A DNA stretch of 64,000 bases. It comes from Bacteroides fluxus YIT 12057. Its GTDB lineage: Bacteria > Bacteroidota > Bacteroidia > Bacteroidales > Bacteroidaceae. The notes under the pieces are model-generated. The model was not told where the DNA came from. It made no database searches and worked only from the letters and a program-made list of their open reading frames with translations. Shown in pieces: positions 43,070 to 52,167 of this stretch; the first letter of the stretch is position 1, and every line of letters begins with the position of its first letter. The translations under genes and the position numbers were made by a program. Location of the stretch: contig NZ_GL882609.1 in the NCBI RefSeq assembly GCF_000195635.1, positions 1 through 64,000 of the forward strand. The letters run 5' to 3'.

Positions 43070-43252
43070 TTATTCACAGATGACAACATCATCCTTGTAC
43101 TCCGTCACTTCCTTGCCGTTGATGAGCTGGACAATGACCTCACAACCCAAGTCCTCGACAATCGTTCCCTCTGTCTGACCTCTTCGGGGATAAAGCAAGG
43201 TGCAGAAACACCCTACAACGCCGTCCAACTGCTCCATGTCTATCGTTGCCAT
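43070..43252 (-). CDS. Small protein, unknown
   Basis: Sixty residues (MATIDMEQLDGVVGCFCTLL, YPRRGQTEGTIVEDLGCEVIVQL) suggest a small beta-barrel (SH3-like) protein. It starts 15 bases after the DUF1281-like gene and is probably cotranscribed with it. Confidence 0.55.
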   Translation of the reverse strand: MATIDMEQLDGVVGCFCTLLYPRRGQTEGTIVEDLGCEVIVQLINGKEVTEYKDDVVICE

Positions 43253-43267
43253 ATCCGTTCCTCCTTG

Positions 43268-43852
43268 TTAGCCGAATGTGATTGGATTGATGCAGAAATT
43301 CGTGTCCTCTGCCTCATACTCGTATTCATTGATGAAGTCAATCATCTTCTGTTCGCTTCTTCCGTCCTGTGAGACACCAGTCTTCTCACACCACAACTTG
43401 ATAGCATCACCAAAGGTGGAGTAAGCACCCTCACAATCCTCAAAGAGTTCTCCGTATGCAGTGACGTAGCACTCTTCGGGGAAGAAGTCGTTCTCATCGT
43501 GCGTATAGAAGATGTCGCAACCTGGCTCAACCTCTCGCCAACTGATTGAAAGTTCATCGCCAAGTGCCTTGTTCACCTCCTCAAAGAACAAGTCGCATGA
43601 AGACCAAGCACTTTCGGTGTCAAAGGACAAGAGGGCATAATCGTCTTCCACGTTCTCCTCATACTCTGCCCAATAGATGTGTCCTCTCACCGAGATGCCT
43701 TTCTTCTCGTAGTCAATGCCATAGTGTTCTGCCAAGAGATACAGATACACATTATTACTGTTCACCTCCAACTCTTGGAGTGTGTTCCAAAGGTCTGCCA
43801 CGGCTTTGCGTGAGCCTGTCACCTTGTACTGAGTGTCGCAAATGTTAGCCAT
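43268..43852 (-). CDS. DUF1281/ferredoxin-like-fold protein
   Basis: The 194-residue protein begins MANICDTQYKVTGSRKAVADLWNTLQEL, the start typical of the DUF1281 (Api92-like) ferredoxin-fold family of phages and mobile elements. The rest is very acidic (YWAEYEENVEDDYALLSF, DENDFFPEECYVTAYGELFEDCEG), as in DNA mimics, but this is not proof. Module M5 lies directly upstream, with its GGGAAGA hairpin about 15 bases before the start. Confidence 0.65.
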   Translation of the reverse strand: MANICDTQYKVTGSRKAVADLWNTLQELEVNSNNVYLYLLAEHYGIDYEKKGISVRGHIYWAEYEENVEDDYALLSFDTESAWSSCDLFFEEVNKALGDELSISWREVEPGCDIFYTHDENDFFPEECYVTAYGELFEDCEGAYSTFGDAIKLWCEKTGVSQDGRSEQKMIDFINEYEYEAEDTNFCINPITFG

Positions 43853-43873
43853 AAGATAAAATTTTTATTTTCT

Positions 43874-44060
43874 TCCCTTATGTAGAACCAACTACCATCG
43901 GGATTGATTAAAGAATTATGTTGCCCCAAAAGGTGTTATGGCTCATCAATGCAAGGTTTTGCCGTCAAATACTACCTCTGCCACAATCAGAGCGTGGAGA
44001 TTTCACGGACAAACCACAGGCACCGACCTTGCAGGATGAACGCCATGACAGGTACCTTTG
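43874..44060. promoter_or_regulatory. Structured intergenic module M5
   Basis: Hairpin TCCC/GGGA (43874-43877, 43900-43903) with inner GTAG/CTAC. Outer stem TGTTATGGC/GCCATGACA (43934-43942, 44042-44050, one wobble), CGT-AAAT/ATTT-ACG, core AATAC (43968-43972), CTCTG/CAGAG and GGAGATT (43996-44002). The plus-strand -7 box TACCTTTG lies at 44053-44060. Last module before the element end. Confidence 0.65.
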
Positions 44061-44222
44061 CAACACAATTCTTATCAAAGCCCGATGGGGTGGTACATGG
44101 CAGACTGCATGGTACAGCAGTGTGAAGTGACGTTATAGGTGGAGATAAGGCTATAAGAGGTTTTTGCAGTCAAAGGAGAAAAGAGTCCACAAAGTGCAGT
44201 ATCTACAGGACAAAAACACTTT
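44061..44222 (+). other. Non-coding stretch after M5
   Basis: No gene. It has a GTACATG/CATGGTAC stem near 44091-44114 and the box TTTTGCAGTCAAAG at 44162-44175. It looks like a short member of the plus-strand non-coding transcripts. Confidence 0.35.
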
Positions 44223-44269
44223 AGTTTACCTTGGTTAGCTCTTATATATATGCTAACCTAAAGTAAACT
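44223..44269. repeat. Large inverted repeat near the element end
   Basis: AGTTTAC (44223-44229) and GGTTAGC (44233-44239) pair with GCTAACC (44252-44258) and GTAAACT (44263-44269) around an AT-rich 12-base loop. It could be a recombinase arm site or a terminator; it lies within 200 bases of the presumed right end. Confidence 0.5.
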
Positions 44270-44366
44270 GTATATATGTCCGTCTAAAACCCGAAAACCG
44301 TACGGGTCAGCTTACGTCAGAAACAGAAGTATAGAACCATAGAAGTGGTTCAAGAAGTCTTTCTTC

Positions 44367-44380
44367 CTTTGACTGCAAAA
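44367..44380 (-). repeat. Inverted copy of the TTTTGCAGTCAAAG box
   Basis: CTTTGACTGCAAAA is the reverse complement of the box at 39232-39245, 43011-43024 and 44162-44175. Similarity extends to flanking GAAGAAAGA. It is the last element-type sequence seen before the chromosomal genes and may mark the right end. Confidence 0.45.
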
Positions 44381-44399
44381 TATTATCTTTGCACGAATC

Positions 44400-44704
44400 A
44401 TAATTGCCCTGTAGGATTTAATATAATTTAACACTCTTTGTTGAATGCAAGGAAGAACAGCTTCAATATGCTGAATATCAGTAGTATAACATTGTGTTAA
44501 CCCTTAATCTGTAGAAAAGGATGTTATCATACAAAGTAATGTCCATTTGTACTTTTTCTATATGGTTTTATACTTACATTTGCATATCATTTGTATCTTG
44601 ATAACAGTAACTAACTGATTATCAATATACTTTATATTTGAGGAAGTTATATAAAAAGGTCTTAGTGTACATTACGTTATTCTACATCCATAGTTGCATT
44701 TCAA
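44400..44704. other. AT-rich intergenic region at the presumed element-chromosome border
   Basis: No gene, tRNA or obvious integration target. It contains a plus-strand TACATTTG box near 44575 with no gene behind it. The junction is probably at or just before its left edge. Confidence 0.4.
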
Positions 44705-45280
44705 TTAGAACGAGGTCCCTTTAAAGACCGATGAACGCTCTTTGGGAAGCAAGTAACCGCCCAGTGTGATCCGGTTGGAGTTGAGATTCGGGTTGACGGT
44801 AACGGATGCTCTGTTTGTCCCTTTGGGTAATGAAAGGTCAACCGTTGCCGAAATTCCTGCCCCCATGACACTCATGGAGAAAGTGATGTTCCCTTTTTTG
44901 TCCGTCTTCATCTTGATGTTCGACGCACGTCCTTCCACCGTTATGCCTCCTACGCCGTTGGGGCCTCCGCCATTGAAAGGGGCTATCTGCACGACAGCAT
45001 TGTCATCCGACAGGGAGATAAAATTCGTATTGGAAGTTACAAAGGCCGTCTCTCCCCGTTTGAAGACAAGACGGTCCGCTTCCAAAACAAAATCCAGTTC
45101 TTCCAGTGCTTTGACAGCATCCGCATAGTTTATGGAATCCATGACGGTTTCCATTCTTTTCTGAAACTTGCGCTCTTCGGCACTTTTCCGCTCCGCTTTC
45201 GTATAGATACGTTTCTCACTTTGGGCATATGCTGACATTCCGGCCAACAGTACTGCCATCATAACAAATAGTCTGTTCAT
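44705..45280 (-). CDS. DUF4251 protein, exported
   Basis: A signal peptide (MNRLFVMMAVLLAGMSAYAQ) precedes a DUF4251 domain (MDSINYADAVKALEELDFVLEADRLVFKRGETAFVTSNTNFISL ... ITLGGYLLP). The family is Bacteroidales-specific, periplasmic and of unknown function. It lies 28 bases after the MFS gene on the same strand and is probably the last gene of the efflux operon. The ATG at 45280 is chosen over a TTG two codons upstream. Confidence 0.8.
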   Translation of the reverse strand: MNRLFVMMAVLLAGMSAYAQSEKRIYTKAERKSAEERKFQKRMETVMDSINYADAVKALEELDFVLEADRLVFKRGETAFVTSNTNFISLSDDNAVVQIAPFNGGGPNGVGGITVEGRASNIKMKTDKKGNITFSMSVMGAGISATVDLSLPKGTNRASVTVNPNLNSNRITLGGYLLPKERSSVFKGTSF

Positions 45281-45308
45281 ATTCAAAAGGATATAAATGA
45301 TTAAAAAG

Positions 45309-46517
45309 TCAATGTATATGTCTGATCCTTCTCCCTTCGGTCATATACACACAGGCGAGAGAGCACACTGCGCACGCCACAAACACGATTCCTGTGGTCT
45401 GTAGCGGATTCCCGATTCCAACCAGTGGCGAGACAAGCCCTCCGAATGCGAACGAGACGGCTCCCAACAGGGCGGAAGCGCTTCCCGAATGCTCCCTGCC
45501 TTTGTCCATGGCAAGGGTGGTGGAGGAGGTGAAGCAAAGCCCCAGCGAGAAAAGGATGCCGAGCATGAACCCCTCATAAATGGGGAAACTGCAACCGGCA
45601 AACAATGCCACCGCTTCACAAGCCGAAAAGACAAGCAAACCGGCACTGCCCAATAACGTTCCCCTCTCTATACGCCTGAACTTGGCGGCAAGAGCAGCCG
45701 ATATGACCACGGCGAGCGCATTCATGCCGAAACACATGCTGAATTCCAATGGGGTAAAGCCGTAGTATTGCTGCATAATGAACGGTGCGGAAGAGATGTT
45801 GGCGAAAAGTGCAGCCTGGGCGAACCCAAGCTGCAGCATATACCCCATGTAGGGACGGTTTCTCAATAAAGGCATGAAATATGAAGGTAAACGTAAAAGA
45901 CCGGATGAGGCACGTCTCTCCACGGGTATGGATTCTTGGTAATACAGGCTGGCGAATAATAGTAATATGCCGATAAACAGCAGGATGGCAAAGATGCCCT
46001 CCCAGCCTCCAACCTCGGTCATTGCTCCTCCCAATACCGGAGCCAGTACCGGGGCTATACCGTTGATGGAACCTACAATCGCCAGGACTCTGGCCAGTTC
46101 ACGTCCGGTAAACATATCCGTTGATATGGAACGGGCAATGACAATGCTTCCGGCCGCTGCAATTCCTTGAAACAAACGGAATATGACAAACAGATATATG
46201 TCAGCCGAAAACAGACAAAGCAACGTGGACAGGATAAAGAGGAATAGCGTCCATGATAATACCGGTTTTCTGCCATACCGGTCACTCATGGGGCCAAAGA
46301 GTAACTGTCCTGCGGCCAGTCCAACCATGCAAGAGGTCAGGCTTAGTTGTACCATTGATGTGTTGGTACCAAACATATCTATCATGGCCGGCAAGGCAGG
46401 CAGGTACATATCGGTGACAAACGGACCAAAGGCTGTCAGCAATCCTAGGAAAATCAACAGGAATATCCTATAGGATCCCGTTTTTATTGTCAGTGTTCTC
46501 ATTATCAGTGTTTTCAT
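45309..46517 (-). CDS. Bcr/CflA-type MFS drug efflux transporter
   Basis: The 402-residue protein has 12 membrane segments and the family signatures: FVTDMYLPALPAMIDMF in helix 1 and LLFGPMSDRYGRKPVL after helix 2. Members export drugs such as bicyclomycin or chloramphenicol by proton antiport. It is translationally coupled to the outer membrane factor gene (ATGA overlap). It would move substrates to the periplasm, where the RND pump could take over. Confidence 0.88.
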   Translation of the reverse strand: MKTLIMRTLTIKTGSYRIFLLIFLGLLTAFGPFVTDMYLPALPAMIDMFGTNTSMVQLSLTSCMVGLAAGQLLFGPMSDRYGRKPVLSWTLFLFILSTLLCLFSADIYLFVIFRLFQGIAAAGSIVIARSISTDMFTGRELARVLAIVGSINGIAPVLAPVLGGAMTEVGGWEGIFAILLFIGILLLFASLYYQESIPVERRASSGLLRLPSYFMPLLRNRPYMGYMLQLGFAQAALFANISSAPFIMQQYYGFTPLEFSMCFGMNALAVVISAALAAKFRRIERGTLLGSAGLLVFSACEAVALFAGCSFPIYEGFMLGILFSLGLCFTSSTTLAMDKGREHSGSASALLGAVSFAFGGLVSPLVGIGNPLQTTGIVFVACAVCSLACVYMTEGRRIRHIH

Positions 46518-47887
46518 TCACATCCTCCTCCTAACGCATTATACAAATTAATAATAGACTGGCAATATGTGAACCTGTCGGAAACCGCATTTAACCGAGC
46601 GTTCAGCAACGACTGGCGTGCAGTAAGCAACTCCAGATAGGTGGCATTGCCGGTTCGGTACAACGCCTCGGAAGTCTGTACGGCACGTTCCAGCTCCTTA
46701 CACTGTCTCCGGTGGCTGTCAAGGCTTCTTTGTACCGACTCCGTGGCATACAGCGCGTCGTTCACCTCCTGTCCGGCATCCAGCAGCGCCTGTTTGTAGG
46801 CGAGCAGGGCTATCTGTTCCTCATCCTTGGACACACGCAGGTTGGATATGAGCTTTCCCCGGTTGAAGATGGGTTGTGTCAGGGATGCGACAGCCGAAAG
46901 TATCCAGCCGCCGGGATTGCTCACCACTTGTCCCAGAGAGTTGGCCCAGCCGGCGTTTCCGGACAGTGTGAGATTGGGATAGAAAGCCGAGCGTGCCTGG
47001 TTGACCGTATAATAGGCGTTTGCCAGCACCATTTCCGCCTGCACCACATCCGGGCGTTTGGACAGCAACCGCACGGGAAGTCCGGCGTTGATCCGTTCCG
47101 GGAATGTCTGTTGCTCCAGACTGCCCCGCTCAATGCTTCGAGCGGTTGTTCCCAACAGCGTGCAAAGCGCATTTTCCACCTCGCGTTGCTGCCGCAGCAG
47201 GTCGTTGTGCGTGGCCTCCAGTTCGTGCAGGCTGGCACGGGCCTGGCTTACGGCATTCTCTGTTTCCTCACCCACTTTGAATTTCGACTCCATGACCCGT
47301 ATCTGCTCTTTCCATACCTCCAACGTGGCACGGCTGATTTCCAGCTGCCCGTCCAGCATCAGGAGTGAATAATAACCGTTGGCGATGCTCGCTATCAAGT
47401 CCGAACGGATTGCCTGCCGGTAGGCTTCCTGTTGCAACAACGTGGCCTGTGAGCCTTTCTTGGCGTTGCGTAGGTTCCCGAAAAGATCTATCTCCCAGCT
47501 TGCCTGAATGGGCAATTCATAAGTCTTCACCGTCTTACTTCCGTCAGTACCGGTCAGTGTACCCTGTGGAGACAGGGCTAATGAAGGCAGGAACGACAAG
47601 CGTGCGGCTTTTAGCTGCGCTTTGGCCTGGTCGACGCGCAGCAGGGCGGTCTGCATGTCGGTGTTGTTTTCAAGCCCGTAGCGGATCAGGTCCTGCAACA
47701 AGGTGTCCCGGAACATCTCCTGCCAGGGAAGGTCGCCCAGCGTCAGGGAATCTTCTTCCGACGGTCCGTTGGCCGTATCCCGGTAAAGACTGTCCGTCGG
47801 CAAGCCCTCCGGCCGTTGGTAATTGCGGTAGATATGGCAGCTGCTCATCGCTGCCATGCACAGTATCATATATATTATCTTCTTCAT
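46514..47887 (-). CDS. Outer membrane efflux lipoprotein (TolC/NodT family)
   Basis: The 457-residue protein has a lipoprotein signal ending AAMSSCHIY. Two outer-membrane-efflux repeats follow (LLRVDQAKAQLKAARLSFLPSLALSP and VQAEMVLANAYYTVNQARSAFYPNLTLSG), with long helical stretches, typical of NodT/OprM-like exit ducts. It overlaps the RND pump gene upstream and the MFS gene downstream by 4 bases each. Confidence 0.92.
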   Translation of the reverse strand: MKKIIYMILCMAAMSSCHIYRNYQRPEGLPTDSLYRDTANGPSEEDSLTLGDLPWQEMFRDTLLQDLIRYGLENNTDMQTALLRVDQAKAQLKAARLSFLPSLALSPQGTLTGTDGSKTVKTYELPIQASWEIDLFGNLRNAKKGSQATLLQQEAYRQAIRSDLIASIANGYYSLLMLDGQLEISRATLEVWKEQIRVMESKFKVGEETENAVSQARASLHELEATHNDLLRQQREVENALCTLLGTTARSIERGSLEQQTFPERINAGLPVRLLSKRPDVVQAEMVLANAYYTVNQARSAFYPNLTLSGNAGWANSLGQVVSNPGGWILSAVASLTQPIFNRGKLISNLRVSKDEEQIALLAYKQALLDAGQEVNDALYATESVQRSLDSHRRQCKELERAVQTSEALYRTGNATYLELLTARQSLLNARLNAVSDRFTYCQSIINLYNALGGGCE

Positions 47888-50800
47888 GATTGTCTCTCTT
47901 TTTTTCGTTTACCCATCACCCGTTCTTCGATGTATTGGAATACGATGAAGAATGCAGGTGTTACAAATAACAAGGCCACAGTCCCGATAAGCAGGCCGCC
48001 TACTGTACCTACACCCAAAGAACGGTTGCCGTTGGCACCTACTCCGGAAGCGAACATCAGCGGAAGCATACCGAAAATCATGGTAAGTGCTGTCATCAGG
48101 ATCGGGCGGAAGCGGACGGTAGCAGCACTCATGGCGGCTTGTGTCAATGACATACCCGCTTGGCGACGTTCGGTTGCATATTCAGTCATCAGAATTGCTG
48201 TTTTGGAAAGCAGCCCGATCAGCATGATCAGCCCCGTCTGCAAGTAGATGTTGTTTTCGATTCCCCATATACGGGCAAAGAGGAAACTTCCCATCAGCCC
48301 GAAAGGTACAGAAAGAATCACCGCCATCGGGATAAACACACTCTCGTAGAGGGCGCAGAGTATCAGGTAGATGAACAGGATACATACACCGTAGATAATA
48401 ACGGTGTCATGCGATTCCGCCATCTGTTCCTCCTCCCTTGTCATGCCGGAATACTCGTATCCGTAGCCGGTAGGCAGGGTCTGTGCCGCCACCTCGCTCA
48501 CGGCATTGATGACGTCTCCCGAACTGTATCCCTCTGCCGGCATTCCCTGCACGTTGATGGAGGAGAACATGTTGAAACGTGTCAGTGACTCCGCACCGTA
48601 GGTCTTGGTCAGTTTAACGAATTGGCTGACCGGTGCCATCCCGCCGCTTGTCTTCACAAAGATATTGTCCAACGACTGCATGTTCTTGCGACTGTCCGAA
48701 GGAGCCTGGATAATGACGCGGTACAGTTTAGTGAAACGGTTGAAATTGGAGGCATAAATGCTTCCGAAATAGCCGGACAACACCTCGAGAACTGCATCCG
48801 TGGTAGTACCTGCACGCTGACATTGCGCCTCGTCCACATCCACACGGTATTGAGGGAAATTGGCACTGAACGACGTATAGGCCATCTGTATCTCCGGCCG
48901 TTTGTTCAGCTCGGCAAGAAACCCGTCGGTCACTTTGCTCAAGGCGTCAATTCCCTTTCCGCTACGGTCTTGAATATAAAGCTCAAAGCTGTTTCCTGTA
49001 CCATAACCTGAAATCATGGGCGGTGAGAACACGAAGATGTTGGCATTCTTGATGCCCGCCGTGCGGCGGTAGATTTCCTCGGAAATGGCATCCACGCTGC
49101 TCTCCTCATCCTGCCGTTCATCCCAGTGTTTCAACTTGATGATAAACATGCCGTGAGAGGAGCCGCTGCCCGAACCCATGCCGAATCCGGCAACCTTGTT
49201 GAAATTGTCGATCTGCGGAATCTCCTTCAGCTCTTTCTCCACCTTGTCCATGATACTTGCGGTCTCGGCCAGCGTGCTTCCCGCGGGCGCGTCCAGGCTG
49301 ACAAAGATGGACCCGGTATCCTCCGACGGGACAAGGCCGGTCTTGGTGGTGTTCATCAGATAGCCGAGCAACAGGACCGCCAGCCCCAACAAGGACCATG
49401 CCAGCCATTTATGCTTGACAAAGACCTTGGTTCCCGACTTGTATTTCAGCACAATGCGTTTGAAGGCCGAGTCGAAAGCCATGCGGAAACGGGTGGAGAA
49501 CTCCGGTCTTTTCCCTTCCACCAGGATCTCGTTCGGACGCAGTATCAGGGCGCACAAGGCAGGTGAAAGCGTCAGGGCATTCACGGCCGAGATACCTACG
49601 GCAACCGCCATCGTGATACCGAACTGCGTATAGAAAATGCCCGATGTTCCCCCCATGAAAGATACCGGAACGAATACCGCCATAAAAACCAGGGTGGAGG
49701 TGACAATGGCCGACGAGATACCGCTCATGGCGTCAACGGATGCCTTATAGGGCGAACGGTAACCTTCATCGAAACGGGTCTGCACCGCTTCAACCACAAT
49801 GATGGCATCGTCCACGATTGTACCGATGGCGAGCACCAGCGCGAACAGCGTCAGCAGGTTGATGCTGAACCCGGCGACATAGAGGGCGGCGAACGTACCG
49901 ATCAGCGACACAAAGATGCTGATGGTGGGAATCAGTGTGGAACGGGGATTCTGGAGAAATACATATACCACCAGTACTACCAGTATAATAGCTTCCAGCA
50001 GTGTCTTGATGACCTCGTTGATGGAAGCGTCAAGGAAGTTCTTCGTGCTCATCAGCTCCACGATTTCCATGTCTTCCGGAAGGGTTTCCTCCAACTCGTC
50101 CAGGTACTTGTCTATATTAGTGATGATTTCATTGGCATTCGTTCCGGCCGTCTGGTTGATCATACAGGTGCTTCCCGGGGCACCGTTTACCGTACCGGTA
50201 TAGGAGTAGCTCTGCGCTCCCAACTCTACGGTGGCGATGTCTTTCAGTTTCAGTACACGTCCGTCATCATAAGCCTTGATGACGATTTCCTCAAACTCCT
50301 GTTCGGTTTCCAGCCTTCCGCGGTATTTTAATGTATATTGGTATACGTTCTTGGAGTCTTCGCCGATGGAGCCGGTGGATGCCTCGATGTTCTGGCTGGA
50401 AAGCGCCGTCTCCACATCGCTTGGTTCCAGTTCATATTGTGCCATTACTTCCGGTTTTAACCAGATACGCATCGCATAATCTCCTCCCATCACATTGACT
50501 TCACCTACACCCGAGATACGCTGTATCTGCGGTTTCACATTGATAGTCAGGTAATTGGTCAGGAATGTTTCATCGTATGTCCCTTTCGGACTGTAAAGTC
50601 CGAAGATTTTCAGCATACTGCTTTGCCGCTTCATGGTGGTGACACCTACTTTAGTCACCTCCGCCGGTAACAGCGAGGTCGCAGTGGACACCTTGTTCTG
50701 CACATTGACGGCCGCCATGTCCGGATCACTGCCCTGCTTGAAATAAACCGTGATTTCCGCACTGCCGGTATTGCTGGCGGTGGATGTCATGTAAGTCATG

Positions 50801-51024
50801 TTCTCCACCCCGTTGATGGCTTCTTCCAGCGGCACGATAACACTTTTCTGTACGGCTTCCGCATTGGCTCCGCTATAGGTAGTAGAAACACGGATGGTAG
50901 GAGGAGCAATGTCCGGATATTGCTCCACGGACAATGCATACAGACCGATTAATCCGGCTACTAAAATAACGACCGAAATGACTATCGAAAGAATCGGCCG
51001 GTCTATAAATCTTTGCAGTTTCAT
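47884..51024 (-). CDS. RND multidrug efflux pump (AcrB/MexB, HAE1 family)
   Basis: At 1046 residues it has the normal length. N-terminal helix PILSIVISVVILVAGLIGLYALSVEQYPDIAPPTI, the two large periplasmic loops, and the proton relay acids in helix 4 (VLAIGTIVDDAIIVVEAV). It ends with the usual GVGTVGGLLIGTVALLFVTPAFF. It is the inner membrane engine of the tripartite pump with the adaptor before it (3-base gap) and the exit duct after it. Confidence 0.95.
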   Translation of the reverse strand: MKLQRFIDRPILSIVISVVILVAGLIGLYALSVEQYPDIAPPTIRVSTTYSGANAEAVQKSVIVPLEEAINGVENMTYMTSTASNTGSAEITVYFKQGSDPDMAAVNVQNKVSTATSLLPAEVTKVGVTTMKRQSSMLKIFGLYSPKGTYDETFLTNYLTINVKPQIQRISGVGEVNVMGGDYAMRIWLKPEVMAQYELEPSDVETALSSQNIEASTGSIGEDSKNVYQYTLKYRGRLETEQEFEEIVIKAYDDGRVLKLKDIATVELGAQSYSYTGTVNGAPGSTCMINQTAGTNANEIITNIDKYLDELEETLPEDMEIVELMSTKNFLDASINEVIKTLLEAIILVVLVVYVFLQNPRSTLIPTISIFVSLIGTFAALYVAGFSINLLTLFALVLAIGTIVDDAIIVVEAVQTRFDEGYRSPYKASVDAMSGISSAIVTSTLVFMAVFVPVSFMGGTSGIFYTQFGITMAVAVGISAVNALTLSPALCALILRPNEILVEGKRPEFSTRFRMAFDSAFKRIVLKYKSGTKVFVKHKWLAWSLLGLAVLLLGYLMNTTKTGLVPSEDTGSIFVSLDAPAGSTLAETASIMDKVEKELKEIPQIDNFNKVAGFGMGSGSGSSHGMFIIKLKHWDERQDEESSVDAISEEIYRRTAGIKNANIFVFSPPMISGYGTGNSFELYIQDRSGKGIDALSKVTDGFLAELNKRPEIQMAYTSFSANFPQYRVDVDEAQCQRAGTTTDAVLEVLSGYFGSIYASNFNRFTKLYRVIIQAPSDSRKNMQSLDNIFVKTSGGMAPVSQFVKLTKTYGAESLTRFNMFSSINVQGMPAEGYSSGDVINAVSEVAAQTLPTGYGYEYSGMTREEEQMAESHDTVIIYGVCILFIYLILCALYESVFIPMAVILSVPFGLMGSFLFARIWGIENNIYLQTGLIMLIGLLSKTAILMTEYATERRQAGMSLTQAAMSAATVRFRPILMTALTMIFGMLPLMFASGVGANGNRSLGVGTVGGLLIGTVALLFVTPAFFIVFQYIEERVMGKRKKERQS

Positions 51025-51027
51025 AAG

Positions 51028-52167
51028 CTATCCCTCCTTTTCTTCTTTTACTGCGGCTTCTTCTTTTCTTGCAGCGGATACAACCGTACCGTCCTTCAGC
51101 AAACCCGCGCCTTCGGAAACGATTACATCCCCTTCCTGCAATCCTTCTTCTACAATGTATTCCGTCCCGTCATTGATTTCAAATACCTTTATCGGAGTGG
51201 AAACAGCCTTGCCGTCCATCACTTTATAGGCAAAAATACGGTTCTGGATCTCATAGGTTGCCCCCTGAGGAATGACGATACATTGCGTCCGGTTGTATGG
51301 TATGACGATATTCGCCTGTCCGCCGCTCATCAGACGTTTATCCTTATTCCCGAACACGGCGCGCATGCTTACCGTCCCGGTCGTTTTATCAATGATACCG
51401 CTGATAACGTCTATTTTTCCTTTTTGTCCGTAAACCGAGCCGTCATTCAATTCCAGCGACACTTCCGGAAAAGACCGCAAGGCATTATCCAAAGAGCCGT
51501 ACCGGGCTGTCAGGGAAAGTACCTGCTTCTCCGTCAGAGAGAAATAAGCGTACATCTCCGAATTGTCCGAAACACGGATAAGGGCATCCGTCATGGACGC
51601 ACTGACCAATGCTCCGATACGATAGGACGTCATGCCTGCATACCCGTCCACGGGACTTTTCACTTCTGTATAGGAAAGGTTGTTCCGAGCCTCTGTCATT
51701 TCAGCCTGCGCCTGCAACAGGGCGGCCTTGGCGCTCTTGTAGTCATTCTGTGCCGTGCGCAGTTCAAAATCCGAGATTACTTTATCATCGAACAAAGACT
51801 GCTTGCCCTCCAATGTCTGTCTGGCAGTCGCTTCGCCCGCTTCCGCCGCTGCCACAGCAGCCTCTGCCTTTTGCAAGGCTGCCTTGTACGGTACCTGGTC
51901 AATAATGAACAGCACTTGTCCTTTACGGACACGCGCCCCTTCCTCCACACAAACCTGCGTGATTGTTCCCGAAACCTGAGGACGCACCTCCACATCCTGC
52001 TTTCCCTCTATCACTGCTGAATATTTGACGGAAAGCTGCCGGTCTTCCGGCTTCAGTGTCATAAGGGGATAATTCCCACCATCTTCCTGTTGCCTTGCAT
52101 TTTGCCGGCAACCGGTCAGCAGGCACATGCAACATAATACTGATACAAAAATACTTCTTACCTTCAT
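51028..52167 (-). CDS. RND efflux adaptor protein (AcrA/MexA family)
   Basis: The 379-residue lipoprotein has a signal ending CLLTGCRQ, the lipoyl halves VRPQVSGTITQVCVEEGARVRKGQVLFIIDQ and LSYTEVKSPVDGYAGM, a helical hairpin (residues 100-165) and a beta-barrel part. First gene of the operon. A TATTTTCG box on the minus strand near 52200 may be its promoter. The divergent AraC gene probably controls it. Confidence 0.92.
   Translation of the reverse strand: MKVRSIFVSVLCCMCLLTGCRQNARQQEDGGNYPLMTLKPEDRQLSVKYSAVIEGKQDVEVRPQVSGTITQVCVEEGARVRKGQVLFIIDQVPYKAALQKAEAAVAAAEAGEATARQTLEGKQSLFDDKVISDFELRTAQNDYKSAKAALLQAQAEMTEARNNLSYTEVKSPVDGYAGMTSYRIGALVSASMTDALIRVSDNSEMYAYFSLTEKQVLSLTARYGSLDNALRSFPEVSLELNDGSVYGQKGKIDVISGIIDKTTGTVSMRAVFGNKDKRLMSGGQANIVIPYNRTQCIVIPQGATYEIQNRIFAYKVMDGKAVSTPIKVFEINDGTEYIVEEGLQEGDVIVSEGAGLLKDGTVVSAARKEEAAVKEEKEG

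Larger units (their letters stand above)
1..44400. mobile_element. Right part of a Bacteroidales integrative conjugative or mobilizable element
   Basis: This stretch carries a MOBV relaxase, an oriT-like inverted repeat, a ParA/RHH partition pair, two SSBs, an excisionase-like HTH protein, ArdC-type antirestriction proteins and a long conjugation-like operon. Together these define a conjugative or mobilizable element. The integrase, VirB4/VirD4-type ATPases and left end are not in the window. The right limit near 44.4 kb is inferred from the last element-type repeats (44162-44380) and the change to chromosomal genes at 44705. The exact att site was not found. Confidence 0.75.

Noticed and set aside
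44400..44704. tRNA gene as integration site
   Set aside because: No cloverleaf or CCA-type 3' end was found near the presumed junction.
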